Assembly: GCA_003153935.1 (NCBI GenBank)
Contig: PMCA01000007.1
Span: forward strand, 11,918 to 57,828
Reading direction: 5' to 3'
DNA from: Elusimicrobiota bacterium
Lineage (GTDB): Bacteria > CAYTYR01 > UBA6262
DNA length: 45,911 bases
The position numbers and the translations under genes were made by a program. Position 1 is the stretch's first letter, and every line of letters starts with the position of its first letter. Of the stretch, positions 7,601-15,813 are shown piece after piece. Below the pieces are notes generated by a model that had not been told where the DNA came from, ran no database searches, and saw only the letters and a list, made by a program, of their open reading frames with translations.

Positions 7601-10600
7601 TGCGTTTCTTTTGCTCCTGTAATTGCGCCGCTGCTTCTTCCTGGACTTTCAGTTCAGCGGCGCGTTTAGCTTTAGCTTCGGCTTCCAACTTGGCTTTGTT
7701 GAGAGCGGCTTCCTCTTCCCTAAGTCTGGCTTCTTCCTGGGCTTTTTGTTCCGCTTCCAGTTTGGCTTTTATCTCCGCTTCTTTCCTGGCCTGTTCCGCC
7801 GCCGCTAAACTGGCCTGACGTTCGGCTTCGTCCTTCTTGGCTTGCAAGTACGCCGTCAACTCTGGTTCCGATATGGCCTTTACCAGCGTGGAAGCGACAA
7901 AAGCGGTGCCGGTGGAATAATCTATCTCGTACCATTCTCTGACGATTGCATGTAATTTGAAATTCTCATCGATCCCGGCTTTCTCCAGGATGGGAGCGTC
8001 TTTTACCGGCGCTGACCTGATGTTGGTCTTATCTATTATTATAAGAGCGTACTTGTCTTTCAGCCATTCCTGTTCCCTGGCTTTGGCTTCGGCTTCTTTT
8101 CTGGCTCTCTCTTCCGCTGCCTGCCTGGCTTTCAGCTCGGCTTCCTCACGGGCTTTTTGTTCCGCTTCCAGTTTGGCTTTCAGGTCGGCTTCGCGCTTGG
8201 CCCTGGCTTCTTCTTCCAGCCTGGCTTTCTCTTCACGGGCCTTTTGTTCAGCTTCCTGTTTGGCTTTCAGCTCGGCTTCGGCTTGGGCTTTTTGTTCAGC
8301 TTCTTGTTTGGCTCTCAGCTCGGCGGCCGCTTTGGCTTTGCTCTCCGCTTCCGCTTTCGCTTGGGCTTCAGCTTGCCGCAATTCATCCAACTTTTGCCGG
8401 GTCATGACCACTGTTAATTCGGCAGAAACGAAAAGCGGCCCTGATGAAGTATCAATTTCATACCAGTCTTTGGTTTCGCGGGAAAGTAACTTAAAACTCT
8501 CGCCGGGCACAGTTTGGGAGATTACGGCGGAGTTTTTCCCGGCGGTTTTTCTTAACTTAATATTATTGGCGTTAGTATAAATGTATTTGTCCTTAAGCCA
8601 GTCTTCCTCCATAGCTTTGGCTTCCGCTTCTTGTTTTGCCTTAAGCTCGGCAGCTTCTTGCGCTTTACGTTCCGCTTCCGCTTTAGCCAGTTGCTCAGCT
8701 TCAAGTTTGGCTTTAAGTTCCGCTTCACGTTTAGCTTTCGCTTCCGCTTCCAAGCGTGCTTTCTCTTCAAGCTCCTTTTGTTTGGCCTCTTGCCTGGCTT
8801 TAAGTTCCGCTTCACGGCGGGCTTTGGTTTCGGCTGCAAGTTTAGCTTTGAGATCAGCCTCTTCCTTGGCTTTCTGTTCAGCCTGCAACCGGGCCTGTTC
8901 CTGTTGCTGACGGTAAGCGGTTAGATCCTGTTCGGTAATGACTTTCGTAACAGTAGCAGAGATATATGCTGTCCCTGAAGAGAGCTCAACCTGGTACCAT
9001 TCTTTAGCGCGTGACAACATTTTAAAAGACTGATCTATTTTTGTTTTACCAATTATCTGCGCGTTTTTACCCGCCGATTTCCTTAAATTACTATTATCTA
9101 TGGTAATCAGTACATATTTATCTTTAAGCCAGTCGGTTTCCTGGGCTTTGGCTTCTGCTTCGAGTCTGGCTTTTTCTTCAGCAGCTTTTTGTGCAGCTTC
9201 CTGCCTGGCTTTCAATTCTGCTTCTTTTTGCGCCTTAGCCTCGGCTTCCTGTTGCGCTTTCAGTTCAGCCGCCGCTTTAGCCTTAGCTGCTGCTTCTTCT
9301 TTGGCTTTCTGCTCCGCTTCGAGTTTTGCCTTCAGTTCCGCTTCGCGCGCGGCTTTTGCTTCAGCTTCCTGTTTAGCTTTGAGATCAGCCTCTTCCTTAG
9401 CTTTCTGTTCAGCCTGCAACCGGGCCTGTTCCTGTTGCTGACGAGAGGCTGCCTGCGCCTGCCGGTAGTCATTCAAGGCCTGCTCGGTAATCAATTTAAC
9501 CACCGGCGCGGAGACAAAAGCGGTACCGGAAGAAATTCCGACCTCGTACCAGTCTTTAACGCGTGATACCAATTTAAAACTTTCATCTACTTTTGCCTTG
9601 GATATTATAGAGGCATTCTTACTGGCGGCTTTTCTGAGATTGGTATTATTTATAGTAGTTAGTACATATTTATCTTTAAGCCAGTCGGCTTCCTGGGCTT
9701 TGGCTTCTGCTTCGAGTCTGGCTTTTTCTTCAGCAGCTTTTTGTGCAGCTTCCTGCCTGGCTTTCAATTCTGCTTCATTTTGCGCCTTAGCCTCGGCTTC
9801 CTGTTGCGCTTTCAGGTCAGCCGCCGCTTTAGCTTTGGCTGCCGCTTCTTCTTTAGCTTTCTGCTCCGCCTCGAGTTTTGCCTTCAGTTCAGCTTCGCGA
9901 GCGGCTTTCGCTTCGGCTTCCTGTTTAGCTTTGAGATCAGCCTCTTCCTTGGCTTTCTGTTCAGCCTGCAACCGGGCCTGTTCCTGTTGCTGACGGTAAG
10001 CGGTTAGATCCTGTTCGGTAATGACTTTCGTAACAGTAGCAGAGATATATGCTGTCCCTGAAGAGAGCTCAACCTGGTACCATTCTTTAGCGCGTGACAA
10101 CATTTTAAAAGACTGATCTATTTTTGTTTTACCAATTATCTGCGCGTTTTTACCCGCCGATTTCCTTAAATTACTATTATCTATGGTAATCAGTACATAT
10201 TTATCTTTAAGCCAGTCGGTTTCCTGGGCTAAAGCTTCGGCTTTAGCTTTTTGTTCTGCGTCTTGTTTGGCTTGGAGTTCAGCTTCTTTCTGGGACTTGG
10301 CCAGAGCTTCCTGGCGGGTCGCAGCGGCCTTGGCGTCAGCTTCCTGCTGGGCCTTGAGGTCAGCGGCTTCCTTAGCTTTTTGTTCCGCTATTTGTCGTGC
10401 CTGATCCTGTTGCTGGCGGTAAACAGCCAGTTCCTGCTCCGTTATTAATTTAACCGCGGGGATGGCTACGAACCCAGTTCCGGTGGAGACTTTAATTTCG
10501 TACCAGTCGTTGGTGATCCATTTAATTTTATAGTATTTATCCTTTTTGGCTATAAACAGCTCTTTGGCTTTACGCTCCGGTTTATGCCTGACACTAGTGT

Positions 10601-13600
10601 CGGCATTTACGATTAGGACGTATTTGTCCGCCAGGTAGCTTTCCATCTTAGCCTTGGCTTCGGCTTTCTTTGCCTCCTGCTGGGCTTTGGCTTCTTGTTC
10701 TTTGCTCCGGGTCAACCGACGGTCATTCAATTCCAGTTCCGTCACTACTTTCACTAAAGGAACCGAGACAAAAGCCGTACCGCTGGATAAGGAGACTTCA
10801 TACCATTGGCCGGTACGGGCAAGTAATTTATAATCATCATCTAGTTTTGCCTTGCTGACTACGGCGGCGCTCATTCTGGCCGCTTGCCGGAGATTGGTTT
10901 TATCGGTAGTGATCAGTACATATTTGTCTTTCAGCCATTCCTGTTCCTTGGCGTTGGCTTCGGCTTCCTGGGCATCTTTTAGTGCCGTGGCTTCCTTAAC
11001 TTTCTGTTCGGTTTCCGCTTTGGCTTTTTGTTCCGCTTCTTTGGCTAGTCGCTCGGATTCCTGTTTTGCTTTTAATTCTGCCTCTTTCTTGGCTTTGGCA
11101 TCTACTTCCTGTTGGGCTTTTAGTTCGGCGGCTGCTTTGGCTTTTTGCTCTGCATCAACTTTGGCCTGTTCCTGTTGCTGGCGAAGAGCGGTTAATTCCT
11201 GCTCGGTAACGATCTTGGCCAGCGGCGCGGCAATATAGGCTGTACCGGAAGAGACCGCTATCTTGTACCATTCTTTGCCGCGGGCCAGAAGTTTAAAACT
11301 TTCATTGGCTTTTGCCGTTGCTACTACATGCGCGGTTTTCCTGGCCGTCTTTCTTATGTTGGTGTTAGCGGTGACCACCAGGATATATTTATCTTTGAGC
11401 CAGCTATCTTCCAGGGCTTTAGCTTCTTCCTCCGCCTTGGTTTTGAGCTCAGCTTGTTTGGCCTTTTTTTGCAGTTCATTTATTTGCCGGTCGCGCAGGT
11501 CATTTAGTTCCTGCTCAGTTACTACTTTAGCCGCGGTGGTCCTTACATAGCCCAGTCCGTTCCCCGACGATACTGCCACCTGGTACCAGTCCTGGTTCCT
11601 GGCCAGAAGCTTATAGTCTTCCTGGGCGTCAGCTGTTTCCACAACTTCGTCGGTATTATTGGGCCTGATCCTGATCTTGGTATTATCTTGGGCGATCAGG
11701 ATGAATTTATCTTTGAGCCACTCAGCTTCCTTGGCTTCCGCTTCCGCTTTGAGCCGGGCTTGTTCTTCCTGCGATTTTTGCTGGGCAGCTAGTTTCGCCT
11801 GTTTGGCTTCTTCCAATGCCTTGGCTTTGCGCTCCGCGTTCAGCCTGACCTGGTCCTGTTTCTGCCGTAACTCCGCTAATTCCTGGCTGGTCAGGATGCG
11901 CACCAGTTGCCTGGATACGAAAGCCGTGCCGGTGTAGACTTCTATCTCATACCATTCCTTATTGCGCGAGACGAGTTTGAAGATCTGGTTCTTTTCGGCT
12001 TTCCCGGCCAGGGGACTGTTCTTCTTCGGCGATTTCCTTAAATTAATGGCTGATTTTTCTACTATTACATATTTATCGTTTAGCCATTCCGCCTCCGGAT
12101 TTTTGATATTGGGATGGGATGGCGTAACGGTAGCCGCGGTTGGGACTTCTGCCGTCGGAACTTCTGCCGTCATCGTAGATATGACGGTCTCTGGCGCAGC
12201 TTCAGGAGCGGATGATGCAGGAGGGGTCTCTGGCGCTTTGACCTCAGTGGCCGCCTGTGGCGCATTCCCCGATAAGGCCGCTAATTCTTCTTCAGTTATG
12301 ATTTTACAGGCATAGGCTTTGACGAAAGCCGTACCGTAAGGACTTTCCACTTCAAACCAATCTTTTAAGCGCCAGATCAGTTTGTAATGGTCCCCTTTCT
12401 CCGTGCGGCCCAGGACTTTGGAATTGGGGCTGGCCTTTGATTCCAGCAGAATATTATGCTGCATTATGAGCACATAGCGGGCTTTATATTTGGTGACTGG
12501 CGCCGCCGGTTCGGGTACGCTTACCGGAGTTGCCCCTGCGGGATGCGGCGGCTCGGGCAAGACTTGTTTAGCTACCGGGGCAGGTAACGGTTTGGGTTCA
12601 ACTGGCGGCGGAGCCGGCGCGGCCGGTGCGATCTTGGCTGGCTTGACTGTTTCCAGCAGTTCCTTCTCCGTGATTATTTTAGCTAATTTTTTTGAAATGA
12701 AAGCGTTCTGGTCCGGCGGGAAAAATATTTCATACCATTCTTTCGACCGGGACAGAAGTTTGAAGCTATCACCGGTCTTGGCTTTGGCAGGGATAGCTGC
12801 GCGCTGGCTCGGTTCACTGCGCAGGTTTGCCACCTTGACCGTAACCAGCACATACTTATCTTTCAGCCATTCTTCTTCCTGAGCTTGTGCTTCTTTCTTC
12901 TTCTGCTCTTTTATGCCAGTAATGGCAGGTGTTGGTTGCACCTGAGGTGCCGGCGCAGGTTTAGATATTTCCGGGGCCGGCGCAGGTTTGGGTATGGCTG
13001 GCGCGGGTTCAACCGGTTTGGTCTCTGCGGGTATTGGTGGCTTATGACCTTTTAGCGCGGCATATTCATCCGCTTTGATGATCCGGGAAATATTGGCTGG
13101 TATGTAACATTTCTGTTTAGTGGGAAGTTGGACCTTATAATAATCACCGGATTGGCCCATATACGGGAAAGCGTTGTTAAGCTTGGCCTGGGCCACAGTT
13201 TTGGCGGCGGCATTCGGGGCATTTCTTATAAAGGAGCCGGTACTGATAATAAGTACGTATTGCGGCTCTTTGACTTTTGTTATAACGGGTTTCGACGGAG
13301 GCGCGGGCTTAGCCTTGACGGTCGTGTCCGGTTTGGGGTTGGTGTGTTTCTTGGCTACGTAACCGGTTTTACCTAAGGAAAGGTCGATGGCGTACCAATC
13401 GGGATAATCTGCTACTACTTTAAAGACGTCGCCCTTTTTGGCGGTGGCTGCTACTTCCGCTGACGGTGACGGTTGATCCATTATATCCGCTTTTTCCGTG
13501 GTGATGGTAATCTGGCCGGTTTTGTTCTCGTTTGTCTTGACTCTGGTCAGGGAGGCGCGCACATAGCCATGTTTGCCGGAAGATAATTCTACTTCGTACC

Positions 13601-13826
13601 AGTCGCCGGTCTTCCTGACCAGTTTTAAGGTTTCCCCGGTATTGACCTGGGTGATCTTGGGTGCGGCGATGTCTGGCTGCAGATGGATATTGGTGCGGTT
13701 TTTCGTAATGGTAACAAATGCCGGCTCCGCCGATATCAGCAGAGGGGTAAGGATGAACAATGTTAAGAGGGAGAAACCAAGTAGGAATACTGTGGATTTA
13801 AAAATAGTTTTTATTTTTTTCCCCAT
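4671..13826 (-). CDS. Giant secreted protein with about 20 SH3-like modules and coiled-coil linkers
   Basis: The product is 3051 residues long with a signal peptide (hydrophobic segment to about residue 32, ending SAEPAF). I count about twenty SH3-like modules of 65-80 residues. Typical landmarks are WLKDKYVLI, NLRK, a SFKLLSRxKxWY core, SSGTAYV and VITEQEL. Modules 1-3 lie close together at the N-terminus; modules 4-6 are separated by Pro/Ala-rich linkers; from module 6 on the linkers are long TolA-like helices of Ala, Lys, Glu and Gln repeats. The last module (about residues 2900-2965) is followed by a 75-residue helical tail without repeats. SH3b modules often bind cell-wall peptides, so a long periplasmic or cell-surface fibre is likely; no enzyme domain or C-terminal anchor is seen. 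A good promoter precedes it, with a weak ribosome binding site. PilZ follows. Confidence 0.85.
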   Translation of the reverse strand: MGKKIKTIFKSTVFLLGFSLLTLFILTPLLISAEPAFVTITKNRTNIHLQPDIAAPKITQVNTGETLKLVRKTGDWYEVELSSGKHGYVRASLTRVKTNENKTGQITITTEKADIMDQPSPSAEVAATAKKGDVFKVVADYPDWYAIDLSLGKTGYVAKKHTNPKPDTTVKAKPAPPSKPVITKVKEPQYVLIISTGSFIRNAPNAAAKTVAQAKLNNAFPYMGQSGDYYKVQLPTKQKCYIPANISRIIKADEYAALKGHKPPIPAETKPVEPAPAIPKPAPAPEISKPAPAPQVQPTPAITGIKEQKKKEAQAQEEEWLKDKYVLVTVKVANLRSEPSQRAAIPAKAKTGDSFKLLSRSKEWYEIFFPPDQNAFISKKLAKIITEKELLETVKPAKIAPAAPAPPPVEPKPLPAPVAKQVLPEPPHPAGATPVSVPEPAAPVTKYKARYVLIMQHNILLESKASPNSKVLGRTEKGDHYKLIWRLKDWFEVESPYGTAFVKAYACKIITEEELAALSGNAPQAATEVKAPETPPASSAPEAAPETVISTMTAEVPTAEVPTAATVTPSHPNIKNPEAEWLNDKYVIVEKSAINLRKSPKKNSPLAGKAEKNQIFKLVSRNKEWYEIEVYTGTAFVSRQLVRILTSQELAELRQKQDQVRLNAERKAKALEEAKQAKLAAQQKSQEEQARLKAEAEAKEAEWLKDKFILIAQDNTKIRIRPNNTDEVVETADAQEDYKLLARNQDWYQVAVSSGNGLGYVRTTAAKVVTEQELNDLRDRQINELQKKAKQAELKTKAEEEAKALEDSWLKDKYILVVTANTNIRKTARKTAHVVATAKANESFKLLARGKEWYKIAVSSGTAYIAAPLAKIVTEQELTALRQQQEQAKVDAEQKAKAAAELKAQQEVDAKAKKEAELKAKQESERLAKEAEQKAKAETEQKVKEATALKDAQEAEANAKEQEWLKDKYVLITTDKTNLRQAARMSAAVVSKAKLDDDYKLLARTGQWYEVSLSSGTAFVSVPLVKVVTELELNDRRLTRSKEQEAKAQQEAKKAEAKAKMESYLADKYVLIVNADTSVRHKPERKAKELFIAKKDKYYKIKWITNDWYEIKVSTGTGFVAIPAVKLITEQELAVYRQQQDQARQIAEQKAKEAADLKAQQEADAKAAATRQEALAKSQKEAELQAKQDAEQKAKAEALAQETDWLKDKYVLITIDNSNLRKSAGKNAQIIGKTKIDQSFKMLSRAKEWYQVELSSGTAYISATVTKVITEQDLTAYRQQQEQARLQAEQKAKEEADLKAKQEAEAKAAREAELKAKLEAEQKAKEEAAAKAKAAADLKAQQEAEAKAQNEAELKARQEAAQKAAEEKARLEAEAKAQEADWLKDKYVLTTINNTNLRKAASKNASIISKAKVDESFKLVSRVKDWYEVGISSGTAFVSAPVVKLITEQALNDYRQAQAASRQQQEQARLQAEQKAKEEADLKAKQEAEAKAAREAELKAKLEAEQKAKEEAAAKAKAAAELKAQQEAEAKAQKEAELKARQEAAQKAAEEKARLEAEAKAQETDWLKDKYVLITIDNSNLRKSAGKNAQIIGKTKIDQSFKMLSRAKEWYQVELSSGTAYISATVTKVITEQDLTAYRQQQEQARLQAEQKAKEEADLKAKLAAETKARREAELKARQEAKQKELEEKARLEAEAKAKREAELKAKLEAEQLAKAEAERKAQEAAELKAKQEAEAKAMEEDWLKDKYIYTNANNIKLRKTAGKNSAVISQTVPGESFKLLSRETKDWYEIDTSSGPLFVSAELTVVMTRQKLDELRQAEAQAKAEAESKAKAAAELRAKQEAEQKAQAEAELKAKQEAEQKAREEKARLEEEARAKREADLKAKLEAEQKAREEAELKARQAAEERARKEAEAKAREQEWLKDKYALIIIDKTNIRSAPVKDAPILEKAGIDENFKLHAIVREWYEIDYSTGTAFVASTLVKAISEPELTAYLQAKKDEAERQASLAAAEQARKEAEIKAKLEAEQKAQEEARLREEEAALNKAKLEAEAKAKRAAELKVQEEAAAQLQEQKKRKEEEAKARVEAMVKDKFVLITNDFANLRQKPNKKAAIVAKVNKDKDLKLTWIETDDQNNQWYQVEVSSGTEVVSAYVMSNLTTLMSSQELDDHRLAQQKAKEEAQLQAKLEVEQKARLQAEEKARSEVERVAKMQEELKARQEAEQKAQAEAELKAKQEEEKKAQAEAELKARQDEEQKVAAAEAKRRGEEKAIEDTWLSDKYILIMNDGTHLLSAPKDASKSLATAKADDSFKLLSRANKNWYQIATPAGTAYVSTNLARIYSQQELNDYLVAQANARAEAETKARLEAAEKARVAAEEKARQEAELKALMAAEQKAREEKARQLADAQTKKSDELKAKLADEQKAREQAEAKAKEASELRAQMEATANAKAEAEQKAKLAAEQKTRDEKARREAEARAQMDAFVKDKYVLITTETAPLRASASDKSLVLAKAEYDDSFKLTWVQTDQQNMQWYRVAVTSGTQTVDGYIVSTLTKLINTQELADYRAAQEKTKEEEELKVKLLAEAKAKREAEEKARIDAEHIAKLQAELKAKDDAERKAKEEADLKARQEAEEKARREAELKAQEEATRKVREEQSRKDAEEKARMTAYVKDKYVLITAAITDVKETPGMSANTIGSAKIDESFKLNWINGNWYEIKVPSGTATVTAYVPAPAGRVLTDKELTAKRGADEKARLEKIRLEAEKARLEAEAKVKKEAEEKARIEAERKALEEKARLEAEAKSKREAELKAKLEEGRKAREEAEAKAKEASELRAKLEAQAQAAKDAELKAKAEAEQTAKVEKNLLAANAQNQAESKPTPEATAEASKAQDEALAKAKLEEATEDKTEYAYVMVKAAYAEIRTVPDMTAPALFVGLKGDVFKYNGQETGWYHILTFSGETRYIRKSACQGTNTPPQPPKGESTRKEIYDSVVDAKDRAMSDANAKYPAVSTQQELQEKIYYQQTIEEKYLLEVFHKYKISPANYLAILTEAIDKSW
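8840..9147 (-). repeat. 308-bp perfect direct repeat within the giant gene, copy closer to the C-terminus
   Basis: This stretch is identical base for base to 9923-10230, at an offset of 1083 bp (361 codons). It encodes one SH3 module (the thirteenth) plus the start of the following coiled coil. Identity at synonymous sites indicates recent duplication or gene conversion. Confidence 0.9.
9923..10230 (-). repeat. 308-bp perfect direct repeat within the giant gene, copy closer to the N-terminus
   Basis: Partner of 8840-9147, encoding the eleventh SH3 module and the start of its coiled coil. Between the two copies sits a different SH3 module (the twelfth) flanked by linkers that are nearly identical to each other (about 9137-9443 and 9689-9995, offset 552 bp). 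Confidence 0.9.
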
Positions 13827-13860
13827 TATTATCCCTGGAATTTATTTTAGCAATTATATT

Positions 13861-13889
13861 ATTCTACACAATTTGCCGGTATAAGTCAA
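13861..13889 (-). promoter_or_regulatory. Sigma70 promoter of the giant SH3-repeat gene
   Basis: On the minus strand TTGACT (13889-13884), a spacer of exactly 17 bases and TAGAAT (13866-13861) lie about 35 bases before the start codon, between YajQ and the giant gene. Confidence 0.7.
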
Positions 13890-13900
13890 ACAAAATGCCG

Positions 13901-14398
13901 TTAACGGTAATTATTGAACTGCAGCGGTACGGAGAAGTCCCCGTTGCGCAGATGCTCCATGACCGCCTGCAAGTCGTCTTTCTTGGGGCTGGAAACCCGG
14001 AGCTTTTCCCCTTCTATCTGTACCTGTATTTTCAGGTTAAGCTTCTTGATGATCTGAACCAGTTCCTTAGCTTTATCCTTTTCTATGCCCATGGTAATAT
14101 TCGCCAGCTGCCGAACCGTTTCGCCGAACGCTGCTTCTTCCGCTTTGTATACCAGGGTGCGCGGTGAGATCTTGCGTGAGACCAACCGGCCGGACAGGAT
14201 ATCCTTTAAGGCGCGAAGTTTATAGGCGTCACTGGCCAGCAAGGTAATGGTTTTCTCGGTCCGGTTGAACTGGATGGTAGAGTTGGAACCCTTAAAATCA
14301 TATCGTTGGCTGATCTCTTTTAAAGCCTGGTTGACGGCGTTGTCGACTTCCTGCAGGTCAACCTGGGAAACAATATCGAAAGAAAAATTACTGGCCAC
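13901..14398 (-). CDS. yajQ: YajQ family nucleotide-binding protein
   Basis: The 165-residue protein matches the YajQ/UPF0234 family from end to end, starting with ASNFSFDIVSQVD and containing SQRYDFKGSNSTI and NITMGIEKDKAKELVQIIKKL. It has two ferredoxin-like halves. YajQ proteins bind nucleotides or tRNA, and in Xanthomonas a member binds cyclic di-GMP. I chose the GTG at 14398 because AGGAG lies seven bases before it and the product then begins as in known family members; a GTG at 14404 is only one base from that site. It follows the GlmM stop closely and is co-transcribed with it. Confidence 0.92.
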   Translation of the reverse strand: MASNFSFDIVSQVDLQEVDNAVNQALKEISQRYDFKGSNSTIQFNRTEKTITLLASDAYKLRALKDILSGRLVSRKISPRTLVYKAEEAAFGETVRQLANITMGIEKDKAKELVQIIKKLNLKIQVQIEGEKLRVSSPKKDDLQAVMEHLRNGDFSVPLQFNNYR

Positions 14399-14406
14399 GG
14401 ACACTC

Positions 14407-15756
14407 CTAAGCTAATTTATTTTTTACTACCCCGGCAACCTTGGCTGCCAGTTTATCCGCTTTTTCCTGGGTAGAAGCTTCTATCATTACCCGGCACAGC
14501 AGCTGGGTCCCTGAATAGCGCACCAAAATGCGGCCTTGGTCGGCAAGCTCTTTTTCCGCTTCCCTGATTGCCTGCATTATTTCCGGTTCTGCGTTTAATT
14601 CCGGTTTTGATTTAACGTTAACATTTATGATGGTCTGGGGGTAAACTTTCATTAATTGGCAAATCTCCGAGAACGGCTTGTTTTCTTTTTTCACGCTCGC
14701 CAGTAATTGCAGGGCGGTGATCAAGCCGTCGCCGGTATTATGATGCTCCAGGAAGATCACGTGCCCGGAGTCTTCTCCGCCGATGATAGAGCCCTTTTTC
14801 AGCATCTCTTCCAGCACGTAACGGTCGCCGACGTTGGTAGTGATATGGTCGATACCAGCTTCCTTACAGAATATGGAGAGCCCTAAATTGCTCATGACCG
14901 TGCTGACCATGGTATTATTTACGAGCCGGTTTTCTTTTTTCAAAGTGTTGGTGCAGACCGCCAGTATCCGGTCGCCGCTGATAACATTGCCCTTTTCATC
15001 AGCCGCTATACAGCGGTCGCCGTCTCCGTCAAATGCCAACCCGACATCGGCTTTTTCCTCTATGACCACTCGAGCCATGTACTCTGGATAAAGCGCTCCG
15101 CAATTGGCGTTAATATTCTTGCCGTCCGGGTTGACGTTCATCACTTTTACATCGGCGCCAAGCTCTTCGAAGATGCTGGGAGCTATCCGGTAAGTGGCAC
15201 CATTAGCGCAATCCAGTACTATTTTCAACCCTTCCAGGTTCTGTTCCACCGGGAAAGTATTTTTGGCAAAAGTCAGGTAGCGTCCCCGGGCGTCGTCAAT
15301 GCGGAAAGCCTTGCCGACTTCTTCCGCGGTCGGCCGCAAAGCGTCGATGCTCTTGGAAAAGATCATCTCTTCGATCTCGTTCTCAACATCGTCCGGGAGC
15401 TTGAAGCCGTCCCGGTTGAATATTTTAATGCCGTTATCCTGGAATGGGTTGTGGCTGGCCGAGATGACCATGCCTGCGTCCGCTTTCAGGTCAGTGGTTA
15501 AAAAGGAAATACCCGCGGTCGGCATCGGTCCTACTAACAGGGCGTCTACGCCCATGGAGCAGATCCCGGCGACCAAAGCGTTCTCGATCATGTAGCCGGA
15601 CAGCCTGGTGTCCTTACCGATGACGATGCGATGCCGGTATTTATGGTGTTTGCAATAGTGCGCGACGGCCCGCCCGACTTGCATGGCGATCTCCGCGGTC
15701 ATGGGATAGATGTTGGCTACTCCCCTGACGCCGTCTGTCCCGAATAATTTCCCCAT
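14407..15756 (-). CDS. glmM: Phosphoglucosamine mutase
   Basis: The 449-residue enzyme interconverts glucosamine-6-phosphate and glucosamine-1-phosphate for UDP-GlcNAc, peptidoglycan and lipid A synthesis in the cytoplasm. Family motifs are all present: FGTDGVRG at the N-terminus, the phosphoserine loop VISASHNP with catalytic Ser101, the metal loop DGDGDRC, GEDSGH for sugar binding, and a C-terminal phosphate loop. That last loop reads RYSGTQLLCRVMIEA, with Gln-Leu where most members have Glu-Pro or Glu-Asn, a mild oddity. Of two adjacent ATG codons the second (15756) is better spaced from GGAGG; the first, at 15759, would add one residue. A TATAAT promoter lies just upstream. Confidence 0.95.
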   Translation of the reverse strand: MGKLFGTDGVRGVANIYPMTAEIAMQVGRAVAHYCKHHKYRHRIVIGKDTRLSGYMIENALVAGICSMGVDALLVGPMPTAGISFLTTDLKADAGMVISASHNPFQDNGIKIFNRDGFKLPDDVENEIEEMIFSKSIDALRPTAEEVGKAFRIDDARGRYLTFAKNTFPVEQNLEGLKIVLDCANGATYRIAPSIFEELGADVKVMNVNPDGKNINANCGALYPEYMARVVIEEKADVGLAFDGDGDRCIAADEKGNVISGDRILAVCTNTLKKENRLVNNTMVSTVMSNLGLSIFCKEAGIDHITTNVGDRYVLEEMLKKGSIIGGEDSGHVIFLEHHNTGDGLITALQLLASVKKENKPFSEICQLMKVYPQTIINVNVKSKPELNAEPEIMQAIREAEKELADQGRILVRYSGTQLLCRVMIEASTQEKADKLAAKVAGVVKNKLA

Positions 15757-15784
15757 CATTCCTCCAACGATTTATTCTTTGTGT

Positions 15785-15813
15785 ATTATAACAAAAATAA
15801 GCTTTATCTTCAA
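15785..15813 (-). promoter_or_regulatory. Sigma70 promoter of glmM-yajQ
   Basis: On the minus strand TTGAAG (15813-15808), a 17-base spacer and a perfect TATAAT (15790-15785) precede glmM. The -35 box overlaps the stop codon of the upstream mtaB gene. Confidence 0.75.

Noticed and set aside
5125-12882. Many long plus-strand open frames, rich in Ala and Ser, opposite the giant gene
   Set aside because: They are antisense shadows of the Ala/Lys/Glu/Gln-rich coiled coils; they lack ribosome binding sites and resemble no protein.
4671-13826. Regular repeat pattern that could suggest a CRISPR array or satellite DNA
   Set aside because: The repeats are in frame, encode protein modules, and are mostly divergent at the DNA level; there are no short conserved repeats with unique spacers.
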